Source: Stomoxys calcitrans | Taxonomy: Eukaryota; Arthropoda; Insecta; Diptera; Muscidae | Length of the DNA: 64,000 bases | Assembly (NCBI RefSeq): GCF_963082655.1 | Contig: NC_081553.1 | Span: 60,457,071-60,521,070 of the forward strand | Direction: 5' to 3' | Part shown: positions 1-12,086 of the stretch, piece by piece | Layout of the letters: every line of letters begins with the position of its first letter | Position numbering within the stretch: the first letter of the stretch is position 1 | The notes under the pieces: generated by a model | The model's database searches: none | Seen by the model: only the letters and a program-made list of their open reading frames with translations | Told to the model about the DNA's origin: nothing | Translations under genes and position numbers: made by a program

Positions 1-1322
1 CGGTAAATATGTCCGGTATGTGGTTCTTTTTGGGGGTGAAATTCGTGCTTTAGTCACAAATACCGGTATGGGGTTCTTTTTGAGGGTGAAATTCGTGCTC
101 TAGTCTCAAATACCTTTAATTTGAGACCCATATTGTCATTATTGGTTAAAATTTACATTTGGAGGGCTTTGAAGATGGGGGGAGCGCCCTAGACGTCCCA
201 CTTAAAATAAGTATACCAAATTTCTGTTTTTGAGTTATTATAAAAAATCTAAATTTCGCGTCAATATGCAAGATTTGGCGTTTTTGGATATTTGGGTAAG
301 GGGGAGGGTCCGCCCAATAAAGTGTGGATGTTAGATCTACTTCATTTTCTCATGTGTTTGTTGGTTGATTAGAGTAGCCAAACCCTTTGCCCCAAAAGTC
401 GATATCAGATTCATACTTCACTTCCGAAAATCACTTTGGAGCTACATATTGCTATGGTCGGTATATGTGTGTTTCAGGGTGAAACGACGCTTGGCCATCA
501 AACAGATATCAGATTTGAGCCCCTTTTTCCCATAATCCACAAATATGTCCAGTTTGAGGGGTATGTAGGGTGGGGGCGGCCACCCAAGCACTTAGCCTCG
601 AATCCATATTGTCCCAATCGGTAAATATGTCGGCTGGGAGGGTTTGGGGGGGGGGCGTGTACATTTAGCCTTTTAGACACCAAAAATAAATTTTTATGTC
701 AGATTTCAACTCTACTTTTATACCCCTTTTATTGGATACCCATACTGTCCAAAGCGGTAAAAGTGTCCTGTTGGGTGTTGTTTTTGGTGGTGGGGAACTC
801 TCTGACATTAATGGTGACATTTTAATGCCAAGATCGTTCTCTACTCTCAAATACCTTTCATTTTATACCCATATTGACCAAAGCGGTTAAAGTGTCCTGT
901 TGGGTGTTGTGTTTGGGGTGTGGGGGACCCCCCCGACACTAAGGGTGACATTTTTATGCCAAATGCTTTCTCCACTCTTAAATAGTTTTCATTTGAAGCC
1001 CATATTGTCCCAATCGGTATACATGTCCGCCCGGGTGGGTTTTGGGATGGTGCGTCCCCCCAGGTTATTCAACCCCAAAATTTTATACCAATTTCGGATT
1101 TTTGAGGTACCATAAGGTGGCATACAAAATTTCGCTTAAGTCGGTGCACCCATCTCCGAGATGTGGCGTTTTTGAAAACTGGGGTAAGGGGGAGTATCCG
1201 CCCCCCCCTTCGGATATCAAAAATTAAGTACCCTATTTTCACCGGGGGGTCAAGCTCTACCATCTGTGAAAACTTCATGATAAATCGGTACAGCTATTTT
1301 TGAGTCTATACGGAACTCAAAA
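1..1322 (-). repeat. Helitron-like tandem-repeat element, partial
   Basis: Continues beyond the left edge. It consists of diverged units of roughly 130-170 bp built from the recurring blocks 'ATACCTTTCATTTGA', 'CCCATATTG', 'GGTAAATATGTCC' and a G-rich then C-rich stretch. It ends with the family's terminal block (GGTAAGGGGGAG, CCGCCCCCC, ATATCAAAAA, 'TTGAGTCTATACGGAAC') but lacks the usual TATATATAAGA terminus. The short reading frames here are by-products of the repeats. Strand follows the Helitron convention proposed for the complete copies at 12240 and 26962. Confidence 0.6.
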
Positions 1323-1340
1323 GTTGAGTTGTTCACGGCG

Positions 1341-1776
1341 CACAGTGGAAGAAATTTGAAAAAAAAAGATTAAAAAATATCCCGTGTGTGAAGGGGTAGA
1401 GATATCTCTTTGAAATTTGGAATGGTAAGAGATGCCAGCTTCGAGGCTGTAGGTTGTCCGGGCGCATTTTGGCAGGCTCCTAAATTAGGTCACCTCGGTA
1501 TTTCGAATATTGGTTGGGGCTGTCAAATCTTTGTTTGTGGTCCGTTTTCCAACATTTTATTTTTTGCTGGTTAGTCTACAACATCTCGTCTTGTTTCGGG
1601 GATACCCAACTTTTAATTTTATTTTTTTGAAATTTTGAGACCTGCTTCGTATTTTGCAATTTACGAAGGCGGTTTTCGGCTCGGTTTTCATTTTTATGCA
1701 TGATTTCAAAGAGATATCTCTGCCCGTTCTCACAGGAAATATTTGTGACTAGTTTTTCCAGTTCTATCGCACTATG
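1341..1776. mobile_element. Non-autonomous Transib-like element (MITE, 436 bp)
   Basis: It begins CACAGTGGAAG and ends CACTATG, so the outer heptamers are CACAGTG and CATAGTG when both are read inward. The flanking 5-mers are CGGCG (1336-1340) and AGGCG (1777-1781), one mismatch apart and fitting the GC-rich CGNCG target known for Transib. About 50 bp in from each end lies the same inverted block, AGAGATATCTCTTTGAAAT (1398-1416, and reversed at 1703-1721). There is no coding capacity. It differs from the full Transib at 46129 beyond the heptamer, so another Transib lineage probably mobilised it. Family assignment rests on heptamer, target duplication and symmetry. Confidence 0.6.
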
Positions 1777-1781
1777 AGGCG

Positions 1782-3078
1782 TTTTCGTTTGATTTTTTTT
1801 TTTATTTTCTTAAACTTTTTTTGATTCCTATTGATTAAGGAAATTCATTGGATGCTGTAAATTTCGAGTTCGATTTCTTAGAAACAGATTGAGCGCCAAA
1901 CATCCTTTTCACCAGGGATAAGGGGCTACAATTGGTCTTTCGTTAATTTCTACATTAACATACTTGGCAATATTTCTTTAAAATTAGACATCCCATCGCT
2001 GCAAATGACAATTTGTTCAAGAGCGGCTACAAACAATAAAAGCCAAAAAGAAATAAAACGATTTAAATGCGAGTTTTTCCTTAAAAAGAAAGAAACCCTT
2101 TTGTAAGGATTTCAGCGCGACAACGACAGCATTACCAAACAACCCCAAAAAGAAAATCTCTTCTACATCGCTGATAGGTGTGACGCTTCAAGTGATTGAT
2201 GAAATAAACGACTTTTTAGCAAAATACTCCAAATAACACCACACGCCAACCAAAACAAAGCTAACAAAATAGAAATAAAACGCAAATCTTAATGTTTTCA
2301 TATCAAAAAGTTGTTTAGAAGCGTTCAAGTCAAACATGCGAGCAAAGATTTCCAAACATCGTAAAATCTTCACATAAAAAAACCCATGGAAACTTACAAA
2401 GAGAAGTAGGGGCGGACGGGCGTTTGGATGGATGAAAAACAACGTCTGACAATGAAGACCAAGCAAGTAGCGAGCTAACGCCAAACTAATTTCCACATTT
2501 TTCACATTTGTTAAGACAAATTGAGGTGCAAACATAGGTCAAAATAATAAAATGTCAGAAAAAGGACTCATTCGCTCGAATACAAGGAGCAAGGACCAAC
2601 GAAATAAAATAAATAGTACTTTGAGAGGGGGGGAAATAGCAAAAGGAGTAGCGCAAGGCAAACATACACTCACACACTAGCACATCGTGGATGCACACAT
2701 ACTACAAATCTTAAGAAGTCAAAATCATCAACAAAAGGGGTGTAGCCACTGTCGTCATGGATAATTGGGTAGCAGACACAGGCACAGTGGCTATATGCAG
2801 ATCTCATGAGTCAGGACTATCTTCGTTATATTGCATTACAATTTTTGGAAAATATGATAACTGTGTGCTGGGGGGAGAGCGGGGGGTATATAGGACATAA
2901 CAATTGAACAACTTTTCATTTGCATCTTTAACCTAATTTTCATTGAGAGCGATGTAAAGCTCTTTCCATATTTGTATCTACCTCCAATTTACTTTTATTT
3001 GAGTCATATTTTTTCGATCAGCCATCATGTCCTTTCAGGATGTTCTGAAGGCGGTGGATAACCCTCTGACAAAAATGG
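1782..3078. other. AT-rich intergenic DNA, no recognised gene
   Basis: I see no repeat family or convincing gene here. A minus-strand open frame of 115 codons (2188-2535) encodes a hydrophobic, Phe/Leu-rich peptide. It has no motif I recognise and no splice or promoter context, so I do not call it a gene, although a fragment of a multi-membrane-spanning protein exon cannot be excluded. Confidence 0.5.
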
Positions 3079-3079
3079 G

Positions 3080-3164
3080 ATTTTTCCCTCGAATATTCCA
3101 TTAAGAAACAGGGGGCGAACTTTTCAATGAGTGCTGCCCCATTCGACTTTATGCTCAATATAAG
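3080..3164 (-). repeat. SINE tail fragment
   Basis: Reverse complement of the 3' half of the local tRNA-headed SINE: it carries the 'ATTCCATTAAG', 'CAGGGG', 'TTTATGCTCAAT' blocks seen in full copies. It abuts the plus-strand SINE at 3165, so two SINE pieces lie back to back in opposite orientations. Confidence 0.6.
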
Positions 3165-3449
3165 GGAGGCCACCGCAGCGCAGAGATTATCATGTCCGCC
3201 TATGACGCTGAACGCCTGGGTTCGAATCCTGGCAAGACCATCAGAAAAAATTTTCACCGGTGGTTTTCTCCTCCTAATGCTGACAACATTTGTAAGGTAC
3301 TATGCCACGTAAAACTTCTCTCCAAAGAGGTGTCGCACTGCGGCTCACCGTTCGGACTCGGAGGCCCCTTATCATTGAGCTTAAACTTGAAGTTTGCCCC
3401 TGTTCCTTAGTGGAATGTTCATGGGCAAAATTTGCAAAAAAAAAAAAAT
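3165..3449 (+). repeat. tRNA-derived SINE with poly(A) tail
   Basis: The head resembles a tRNA gene: an A-box-like block (GCGCAGAGATTATCATG) and a B box (GGTTCGAATCC) 35-40 bp further on, the internal RNA polymerase III promoter. The non-tRNA body runs through 'GTGAGGTACTATGCC'-type sequence and 'TTATCATTGAGCTTAAAC', and ends GGGCAAAATTTGC followed by a 13-A tract. Nine copies or fragments of this family lie in the window. Confidence 0.8.
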
Positions 3450-3489
3450 ACGGGACTTCCGAGCTGAGTCCAAACAGTGCCACAGTATG

Positions 3490-4985
3490 ACCTCTCTTTG
3501 GAGATTTAATCATGTTTCCTTATAACGCTCCCTAATTCCATGGAAATTTTTCGATAGTGATGGGTATACATCCAATATTGACACAAGATCAAGGCTTACA
3601 CCCGATCTCGCAAGCATGTCCGCCTTCTGATTTCCCATAATATCCTTATGTGCAGGAACCCAACATAAAGCCGAAGTCAATTTAAGAAATCTCGACAGCG
3701 ACCAAAAACCTTAGATCTTATCGTACCAATTAAACCTTTCAATACTGTTTGACTATCGCTGTACATACAGATTTTAGATTGAGCTTTACCTCTGGATAGG
3801 ACAATCTCTGCAGCCCTAGTTATCGCAAAGACCTCTGCCAGGAAAATGCTGCAGTCGTCACACATTCGCAAAGAGGCGTTGATGTCAAGAACTCCGCTAT
3901 ATATGTCACAACCGGTCCCATTCTCCATCTTAGATCCAACTGTAAATTAATTCAGATTGAAAATGCAGAGTCCTCTCTACCTTTATAAACAAATCGATCG
4001 GCTGGATTCCGTTCATAACCCCTAGGGATCTTGTCGCAGTAGTACCCATAGCCCAAGTCATGAATCTCAAGGCAACCCTTTTAACCCTGTCTAGATCGCG
4101 CATATGTGTCCCTTTATCCATCACCAGCTACCAAACATGAGAGCCGTGCCTCAGAACTGGCCTTCCCACCTCCCAATACAGCCGGTGCATGAACCTAGGT
4201 CGTGGACCCCACATCCTATAAGCTTCTGACAGGCGTAAAACGCCGCAAAGGCCTTTCCCCGGGAGGTTTTATTCAAGTTCAAGTTCCGATTTAGCCAACT
4301 TTACTACTCCCTACTCGTGGGTAGTTCGAACTCCGAAATACTCTTTTTTCCTTATGAACTAGACCAGTTCCGTCATCCTAGGATTAATCCTTTGCTCACA
4401 ATCCGATATTGTGTCTAGAAATTTACCCATAACGAGAATGAAAAGGTCATCCTCCAAACTGAACAGGATGTGAACTACAAGAATCCATACCAGCATTGAA
4501 ATGATGCCGCCCTGAGGTGCACCTGAGATGGCGTTAACACTTTCCCTCTTTCGACCAACACTGTCCATGATTTCTCAATGCGAAAGCATTCTCATTAAGT
4601 AAACTATCACGCTATCATCCACATCTGCATCCAGTAACGCTCGCTCAATTGCAGACACATAAATATTGTTAAAGGCTTCTTCAATATCGAAAAAAGCCGC
4701 CAAGGCGAATTCCTTATAATCCAGTGGCCTCTCAAGGTGATGCGCCACACTATGCAGAGCAGAGTCCACCGATCTGCCCCCTATATGCGTGCTGAAATCT
4801 AGAGAAGTTAAACTCCCCAAGTTTCAAATTTCTCTCCAATGTCTCCAATGACAGAAGGAGGAGAGACAGATCGGTCTCAAATCCTTGGCCGCCCTTAAGT
4901 GCAGCTTCCTTGCCTTCTGTATAAACATCACCTTACCCTCCTCCAAGATTGAGGTACATATTTGAACTTCTCATTTTCGTTTGAA
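3490..4985 (-). pseudogene. Decayed non-LTR retrotransposon (RT and RNase H)
   Basis: Reading the minus strand from about 4820 downward, conceptual pieces in different frames give reverse-transcriptase signatures: a 'FDIEEAFNN' palm-like stretch (4575-4820), a 'GAPQGG' block (4359-4568), a connecting region (3930-4124), and an RNase H domain with 'MYSDSQTVLKG' (3677-3928) continuing to 'WVPAHKD', 'ADMLAR' near 3560-3650. Frameshifts and stops separate the pieces and I could not find the YxDD box. Domain order and the RNase H place it in the LOA/I/R1-type LINEs. It is dead. Confidence 0.7.
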
Positions 4986-5059
4986 GTATAGGTAATGGAA
5001 AATTAACGATAGTATCGATACCATAGATATTTTTTTAAAGCTCTAGCGCCGCGCTATAT

Positions 5060-5142
5060 GCGTGGTCCCAAATATTAAGAGACTCATGTACGTGGTACCA
5101 TATATTAGGGGACCCATGTACGTGGTCCCAAATATTTTCTGA
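5060..5142. repeat. Short tandem repeat, about 40-bp unit, two to three copies
   Basis: The phrase 'ATGTACGTGGTCCCAAATAT' and close variants recurs at about 5060, 5093 and 5123, a small local tandem duplication. No function is suggested. Confidence 0.6.
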
Positions 5143-5164
5143 ATTGTACTCTTCTTCCCAAAAA

Positions 5165-7035
5165 CCCTAATTTGATTCTCTAGTGACCCAACATGTCCAC
5201 TTCGGATGGTTTAAATAGGTGGGCCGACCCTACCGACACTTGCAGATAATATTTTGTATCAGATTAGTACATTACATGTCTATTTGGGTTGATTAAGGGT
5301 GGGGCGCTGCCCTCATGTTGCTTTCAAAAATTCGAGTTTTCGGTTCACGTTGATTTGAAAAAAACTCACGCTATGAGTTTTGAAAATCTTGATAAAGCCG
5401 AGTGTTCTCCTTCACTTGGGCTGATTTTTTGTGGTTACACAGCCCCCCAAATACTTGAGACGCGAGTTTTTCATCAGATTCGCTCACTACTTCTAAATAC
5501 CTTTTTTTTGATACCAATATTGTTTCAATCAGCAAACAAAACCGTTTGGGAGGGTTTTGGGTGGGGCGTTCCCCCCAGGTTGCTTTAACAAATTTGAGTT
5601 TTTAAGTCACCATATGATTCCAAAAGAAAAATATTCGTTTCTAGTAGTGTAACCATCTACGAAATTCGGCGTTTTCAAATATGTTGGTAAGGGGGAATGC
5701 CCTCCTTCCCCAGGGGTGGTTAAATGTTGGAGGGGCAGCCCACCAGTCAATTGAGCACAAGTTCGATATCTGATTAGTACTCTACTACCAAATACGTTTT
5801 ATTTGATACCCATATTGTTTCAATCGGCCAACATGCCCGTTTGGGTGGGTTATGGGGTGGGGCCTTCCCCCATATAGCTTGACCCCAAAATTTTTTAAAA
5901 ATCTTAAGTTTTTGGTTTTACACTCAATATTAACAAACAAAATGTCGCTTAAATCGGTTTCATACATCACTGAAATCTGCCATTATTGAAAATTACAGTA
6001 AGGGGGAGCGTCCTCCCCCTTTTGGAAAATCAAAAGTCTTAATTTTTTTTGTTGAAAAAGTAGCGATCGGGCGTTCACCTCGATTTTTTCCACCAAGTGT
6101 GTATATCAGATTTGTTACTTTTGTCTTAAGACACATTGTCCCAATTGGTGCGGCTGGTTTTGGGTTAAGTTGGTCCCACAGAACCATAACTCATATTGCT
6201 ACTCTCTTTTCAAAGATCTTACATTTCAGTCTTTTATTGAACTAATCGGTATTGGGATGGGGCGGCCTTCCATTTGCTTGGTCCCAGATATTGATATCCG
6301 AATTGCACTCATTTTCCAAATATTTTTCACTAGATTCCCCTGTTGACCCGATGGTTTTTGTGCATGGGCCGACTCACCCGACATTTGCGGAGCATGTTTT
6401 ATATCAAATTCGTACTTTTTTTTTCAAATATTTTTAATTTTTTACCCATCTTGTTTTCAATCAGTAAACATGTCCGTTTGGACGGGCATTGGGTGGTGTA
6501 TTTTCCCCAGGTTGCTTTAACTAATACGAGTTTTTGTTTCACCCTTTAATTTGAAACAAACATTCGTTCAAATCCGTGCACCCTTTTATGAGATCTGATA
6601 TTTTTGAAATTGTTGATCAAGGGGAGAGTCCTCATGCACTTGGGTGGGTTTTTATGGATGAGGCGACCCACCCGACACTTAGGAAGCAAGTTTTTTATCT
6701 TATTTGTAATCTTCTTCAAAATAACTTTCATCTTAGACCGATATTGTTCCAATCGATCTGTATGTCCTTTTGGGTAAATTTTCGGGTGGGGCGTTCCCCC
6801 AGATTGTTCGACCCCATAATTCTTTAACAAAATCGTATTTTTGCGTAACCATAATATTTTCAAAGTTTTTATCTTATTAGCACTATACTTCAAAATGAAT
6901 TTCATCTTAGTCCAATATTGGCCCAATCGATCTATATGCCCTTTGGGGTAAATTTTCGGGTGGGGCGTTCCCCCAGATTGTTCGACTCTAAAATTCTTTA
7001 ACAAAATCGTATTTTTGCAATACCATAAGATTTTT
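5165..7035 (-). repeat. Diverged Helitron-like tandem-repeat arrays
   Basis: Older relatives of the 1-1322 and 12240-14375 repeats. The blocks 'CATATTGT(T)TCAATC', 'TGTCCGTTTGG', 'GGGTGGGGCGTTCCCCC' and 'TTTCGCTTAAATCGG' recur with many substitutions. Two adjacent units (about 6700-6830 and 6895-7015) are nearly identical to each other, so some homogenisation was recent. The open frame of 152 codons at 6546-7004 (minus) simply reads through that duplication and repeats its own peptide. Confidence 0.55.
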
Positions 7036-7039
7036 AAAG

Positions 7040-9165
7040 ATTTTCGATTTTCGCTTAGGTTAGATGTAAGTGGAAGTCTTTCGTCCGTTGTGATACCACA
7101 GGAACAGAAGAAGGAAGATGCCTTCTAGTTCCTACCGCTGAACCATCCAGATCGCTTTAAAATGCCCGGCAACTTGCCCGGAACGTTCACAACCGCTAAA
7201 TCAGACAGGTTCACAAAGAACTGAGAACCTTATGTTGAACTCTTTCAGACTGCCAGTGTGGGACACAAACACAGAGAAGGTTCTATAGTCTCTTAGTCTT
7301 CTTCGATGTCCTCACAGCTTCAGCAAAGTCGTTATTGGCAACCTTTAGTCTGTCAGCATGTTTTCCGAGTAGACAGTGACCTATCGGACACAATGCCTGA
7401 GACGTCTGTTCTAGCCAGTGACAGCAAAGCTGTAGACCTCTTCAAGTCTAGATAAGGGCACATAGTTTTGGAATGCTCACAGCCCGCTCTTTGTGATCAT
7501 CTATCATTCGTTGTCCTTCGGGGCCGGTATTGAAAACTTAGACAATAGTCAGTGACCTGTCATGACGGACACAATGCCTGAGACGTCTGTTCTTGCCGGC
7601 GACAGCAAAGCGGTAGACCTCTTCAAGTCCTGATTAGGTCACGTAGTTTTGGATCCCTCACAGCCTCCTCTTTGTGACCATCTATCATTCGTTGTCCTTC
7701 GGGGCCGGTATTGAAAACATAGACAATAGTCAGTGACCTGTCATGACGGACACAATGCCTGAGACGTCTGTTCTTGCCGGCGACAGCAAAGCGGTAGACC
7801 TCTTCAAGTCTTGATTAGGTCACGTAGTTTTGGATCCCTCACAGCGTCCTCTTTGTGACCATCTATCATTCGTTGTCCTTCGGGGCCGATATTGAAAACT
7901 TAGACATTAGACCGTGACCTGTCATGACGGACACAATGCCTGAGACGTCTGTTCTCGCCGTCGACAGCAAAGCGGTAGACCTCTTCAAGTCTAGAATAGG
8001 TCACACGGTTTTGGAATGCTGACAGCTCCCTCTTTTGACCATCTATCATTCGTTGTCCTTCGGGGCCGGTATTGAAAACTTAGACATTAGACAGTGACCT
8101 GTCATGGCGGACACAATGCCTGAGACGTCTGTTCTTGCCGTCGACAGCATAGCGGTAGACCTCTTCAAGTCTAGAATAGGTCACACGGTTTTGGAATGCT
8201 GACAGCCTCCTCTTCTGACCATCTATCATTCGTTGTCCTTCGGGGCCGGCACTGAGAACTTAGCTTACATGTGGCTAGGGACATACCCACTTAGCTTATA
8301 TGTCGCTAGAGGCATACCCACAGATTTTAGCTTCCCCAGAACGTCTAAGGTAGTTCCTAGTCTCGCAAGCTCGTCCGCTTTACAATTCCCTGATATACCT
8401 CTGTGGCCCAGCACCCCTAACAGGTGAATTTTGAACTGTTCAGTCATCTTTTTGAGAGATCTGCGATAGTCGTGGGAGGTTTTTGTATTCAGAAATACAT
8501 GCTCCAGGGATTTAATGGCTGCCTGGCTGTCTGAGAAGATATTTATGCCAACAGTCGTTATGACATTGTATCTTAGCCATTCCACCACTTCCTTAATTGC
8601 AAGGATCTACGCTTGATACACACTGCAGTGTTCGCGTATTCTTTTCGATATGACCAGTTCTAGATCTTTAGAGTACACCCCAAAGCCCACCTGGTCGTCT
8701 AGTTTGGAACCATTCGTCTATGTAACTTCTGTTACCAGGGATGTCGTAGTTCTAATCGGTTCTATCAGGAAAAGTGGTACGGTACTTTTTATCAAAAAGC
8801 GGCTCAGGTAGGATGTAATCCACACTGGCTGGAACATTGGACATTGTATCAAGGATGACACAGTATTCGTAGCCGCCACACGACCAAAAAGAGAGCTCTC
8901 TTATCCTTACGGCAGTGGTTGCAGCAATTTGTCTAGCCACTATGTCCGGAGGATAACACAGTGTCCGTAGCCGCCACATGACCAATGAGAAAGCTCCCTT
9001 AGCCTCACGGCAGTGGTCGCTGTAGTTTGGGTAGCCACAATGTCCAAAGGCATAAATGCAGTGCATCAGATGGTGTCGTCCTCAGTGCGGCTGTGATGCA
9101 CAAACGAGCCATTCTGTGGATCCGGTTGACTATTGAACAGTAGGTGGACTTTTGAAGTGCCGTCC
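7040..9165 (-). pseudogene. LINE fragment (RNase H and C-terminal region), partly amplified
   Basis: On the minus strand 8265-8588 encodes an RNase H core ('NIFSDSQAAIKSLE' holds a catalytic Asp). Upstream, 8590-8760 gives degraded pieces of the domain's start. Downstream lies a C-terminal region ending near 'GHCLIGKHA'-type sequence and a 3' end at about 7040. A related copy is at 35496-36560. A second small tandem duplication (unit about 98 bp) lies at 8859-9055. Stops and frameshifts show it is inactive. Likely LOA/I-type. Confidence 0.65.
7374..8270 (-). repeat. Fivefold tandem array of a LINE segment, unit about 180 bp
   Basis: Units begin at about 7374, 7550, 7731, 7912 and 8092 (spacing 176-181 bp) with CAGTGACCTGTCATGACGG or a near variant. 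Translated on the minus strand, a unit reads from the end of RNase H ('TNDRWS') to 'SVMTGHC', so a coding segment of the LINE was amplified in place. The corresponding part of the copy at 35800-35930 is single. The second to fifth units are the most similar to each other. Confidence 0.8.
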
Positions 9166-9169
9166 ACCA

Positions 9170-9300
9170 GAGCACTTACTAAATTTCGCTTATCTCGGTT
9201 TCTGCATTACTGAGATCTGGATTTTTCGAAAATTAGGTTAAGGGAGAGCCTCCTCCCCCCTAAGGAAAATCAAAAATCTTTACTTCCTTTCAACAAAATT
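9170..9300 (-). repeat. Helitron-like terminal fragment
   Basis: Short piece of the Helitron-like family's terminal block: 'AAATTTCGCTTATCTCGG', 'GAAAATTAGG(T)TAAGGG', 'CCTCCCCCC', 'AAATCAAAAATC'. It stops abruptly on both sides. Confidence 0.5.
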
Positions 9301-10369
9301 GTAACGCTGCCTTCTTTACTCCCTAAAGGATATTTCAAGACCATTTCCATATGTAACCACTGTACAGGGAGTCGTTGAAAAAAAAAATTAGTAACAAGAA
9401 CAGCAGGACAAAGACAAGCTAGCCGGCACACTTTTAAACTTTAAGCGTAAAACTGTAAAAAACACAAAAAACCCACACACACACACCAATTTTTGTGCAA
9501 ACCCCAAAGTCACATAAAAACAGAATGCCAACTGCCATACTACGCGACAATTCTTCTAGCGAGCCTGTTTCTTGTTTATAGAAACAAAAGACAAAGGATA
9601 TGAGGCTGGAGGGGGTAAGTTTAAGAAAAAGGATACTTCGCGTCTTGTAAGTATAGCGGCCTTGTTGGTCTTTGTTGGCAATAAAAAAAGTCAATATCAA
9701 TTTCAATAAATTTTGCGAAACCTCAACTTACCCCTTTTTTTCTACTCTCGTCCCCCTGACATTATCCCTTATCCTTATTTACAATTTTTTAAAAGTGAGA
9801 CTATGATGTGTGGTGACTGACATGGATACGTATCATGAAGTTGGACGTCATAAACCTAGTGATAGTTATGCCCCTGCTGCTGTTTTGGTATTAATACACC
9901 AATGAAGCATAAGCATTTCATTGTTGCTGATTTCTTTTTTGCTGTTTTAATAGATTGGACATCCATTCCAAATGAACCATCTACATTTGTAGTTTTCGAT
10001 TTCATCAGAGACAAATTTAATTTTTCTTTTAAGAAATGCGAGTAGTGAACAATTAAGGGTTACAGTGTGTGGAAACCAAAAAATATTTTTTTTATATACG
10101 AAAAGTGTTCCGTAGACGCTTAAAAAAATGGTTGAACCGATTTACCTCAAATTTCTACACAATGTAGAGTTTGACAAGAGGGCTAATCCAATCTCGGAAA
10201 GAGGTGTTCACCCATTATCTTATGTCATCTTCTCGCAATTACGGGGCAGCGACACAACAGGTGCTTGACCCTCTGCAACTCCTACTCGTCTTCGCATATT
10301 CTGCAGAAGTCTGCCTCTGCCTGCACCTAGCGCGATGTTGAAGACCAGACCTTGCAATGACCAGTCAAA
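9301..10369. other. AT-rich intergenic DNA, no recognised gene
   Basis: No repeat family or coding region is recognised. A 90-codon minus-strand open frame (9434-9706) is low-complexity and unconvincing. Confidence 0.5.
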
Positions 10370-10670
10370 AATGCAAATTTTGCCCATAAATATTCCATTA
10401 AGGACCAGGGGCAAACTTCTCAGCTATCAGTGAATGCAGTCCGATTCAATGATAAGGGGCCTCCTTTTTATAGCGGAGTCCGAACGACGTGCCGCAGTGC
10501 GACACCTCTTCGGAGAGAAGTTTTACATGGCATAGTACCTCACAAATCTTGCCAGCATTAGGAGGGGAAAGCCACCGCTGAAAATGTTTTCTGATGGTCT
10601 CGCCAGGATTCGAACCCAGGCGTTCAGCGTCATAGGCGGGCATGCTAACCTCTGCGCTACGGTGGCCTCC
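10370..10670 (-). repeat. tRNA-derived SINE, near full length
   Basis: Full head-to-tail copy in reverse: the B box appears as GGATTCGAACC (about 10607), the A box as 'CATGCTAACCTCTGCGCTA' and the end as GGTGGCCTCC. The tail 'GCAAATTTTGCCCAT' lies at its left edge. One of the better preserved copies. Confidence 0.8.
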
Positions 10671-10739
10671 ATAATGAGCAATCAGGACTCCTATTAGCAG
10701 TCCTATGTCATGCCTTTTCAGCCCTAGAATAAGCGACAT

Positions 10740-11750
10740 TTTGTTTCGAAAATACCCGGGGCCTCTTACAACCTACAACCCACAGCAACAGCTCATGCCT
10801 TATTCGCGCAGTCATCGTTTAAGGCGTTCACCCTATCAAGAACAAGAAGATCGCACAATGGAGGCCTCACTGATTTTATATGAAGATATGCGACAATCTG
10901 CGATTCATTTTTGATCAGCTCGTCTGCCGCTTCGTTCTTCGTCACACCTTGATGACCTGGGACCCAGCGGGTCCTCGAAACCTTTTCTATGGTTCGAAAA
11001 ACTTTTGCATTTTCTAACCAGTTTCGACCACAGACGGCCCATCGCCAGAGCCTTTAGCTCGGCCTGACTGTCCACGTATATCGTTACAGTCTGATCGGGC
11101 CGCCACTCCTGCATCAACATCGGCTCCAATACTTTCAGGATCGAAAAGATATTTAACTGAAAGACGCTGCACCCAACCACAGGATAGCTGTTAGCACCAC
11201 ATAGGCCGGTACATTGATCTGATTGGTATTCATTGCTGCCACGAGAAGCTTAGCTGCCAGCTACCGGGCGGATAGTGGAATGCTCCATACGGAGTAGCTG
11301 CAACGGCAGTCGCGAACAATCAGCGGTATCGAGCGGTGAGTCTCAGTGATAGGTCAATCGGCACCGGCTCTTGCACAAACACTGAGTCTCTATGATGCTC
11401 GATATGACAAGGCGAGTTAATAGAGCCTTTAAATAACTAATGACCAACCTGTTCCCGCGGCGATCGGTCCTTTGGAACGGATCGAGCTTACTCACCTTGA
11501 GCTTGGAGCTTGACGAGGAGCGCCACCTCCACCTAAAAATGTGGCTATAACATCAACAAGAAATTCAATGAAGACTCCTGTTCCAGTGCCCCCATCCAAT
11601 TTAGTCCCATTCGTCCAGAAGGTCCTCCATATACAGAAGGTCCCGGAAAAGGAGAGGTGCCCCCAACCCAGAGATCCTTTTTCGGGAAACGGATACCCTG
11701 GAATATAATCAGTCGCGCCCCCCGCAGAACAGAAGACTCCCATAGGTTAG
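10740..11750 (-). pseudogene. LINE fragment with RNase H relics
   Basis: Minus-strand 11492-11743 starts an RNase H-like segment ('WTNGTKLDGGTGTGVFIE', with Asn where the family's catalytic Asp is expected). 10905-11180 carries the later part ('IYVDSQAELKALA'). The intervening 11180-11500 is non-coding and partly shared with 41090-41210, which suggests an inserted or rearranged repeat. Inactive. Confidence 0.55.
11395..11520. repeat. Dispersed repeat shared with 41090-41210
   Basis: Shares with the later copy a run including 'GCGAGTTA', 'CCTTTAAATAAC', 'CGGCGATCGGTCCTTTGGA' and 'GAGCTTGACGAGGA', in the same orientation. Class unknown; no termini seen. Confidence 0.5.
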
Positions 11751-12086
11751 GTTAGTTTCAATGGGTAGCCCACCACAGGTGAGTTCACTCGGAGGTCAGT
11801 TTGGCCCATTGTGACATCATAGAAATAAAGAGAAGCGTGAGAAAATGTGAGTCCTCGGACTATTTCCAGAGGTTATATACGAGTAAAAAGAAAAAGGAGG
11901 AATGGATATCCAGAGTGGGGATTGAAACTCCCATCCCCACGCAAGCACGGAGTTCCTTCGCCGGAGCTTGTGGCACTCCCCGTCGGATTCATCACGTCTC
12001 GTTAACAAACCTCAGGAGACCTCCCAGAGGTACGTTCGCAATTTCACCCTGATCGCAGAAGAACAGCCTCCCTGCAGATCGGGACA
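11742..12086 (-). repeat. 3' end of a non-LTR element with CCTAA-type tail
   Basis: Read on the minus strand, the region ends in CTAACCTAACCTA, the tail type seen on the LINE copy at 35496. The body (11760-12086) contains no intact reading frame. Inferred to be the 3' terminal part of an RNase H-type LINE. Confidence 0.45.

Noticed and set aside
2188..2535. 115-codon hydrophobic minus-strand frame
   Set aside because: No recognisable family, promoter or splice context; likely chance in AT-rich DNA.
6546..7004. 152-codon open frame with an internally repeated peptide
   Set aside because: Reads through two near-identical repeat units; the peptide repeats simply mirror the DNA.
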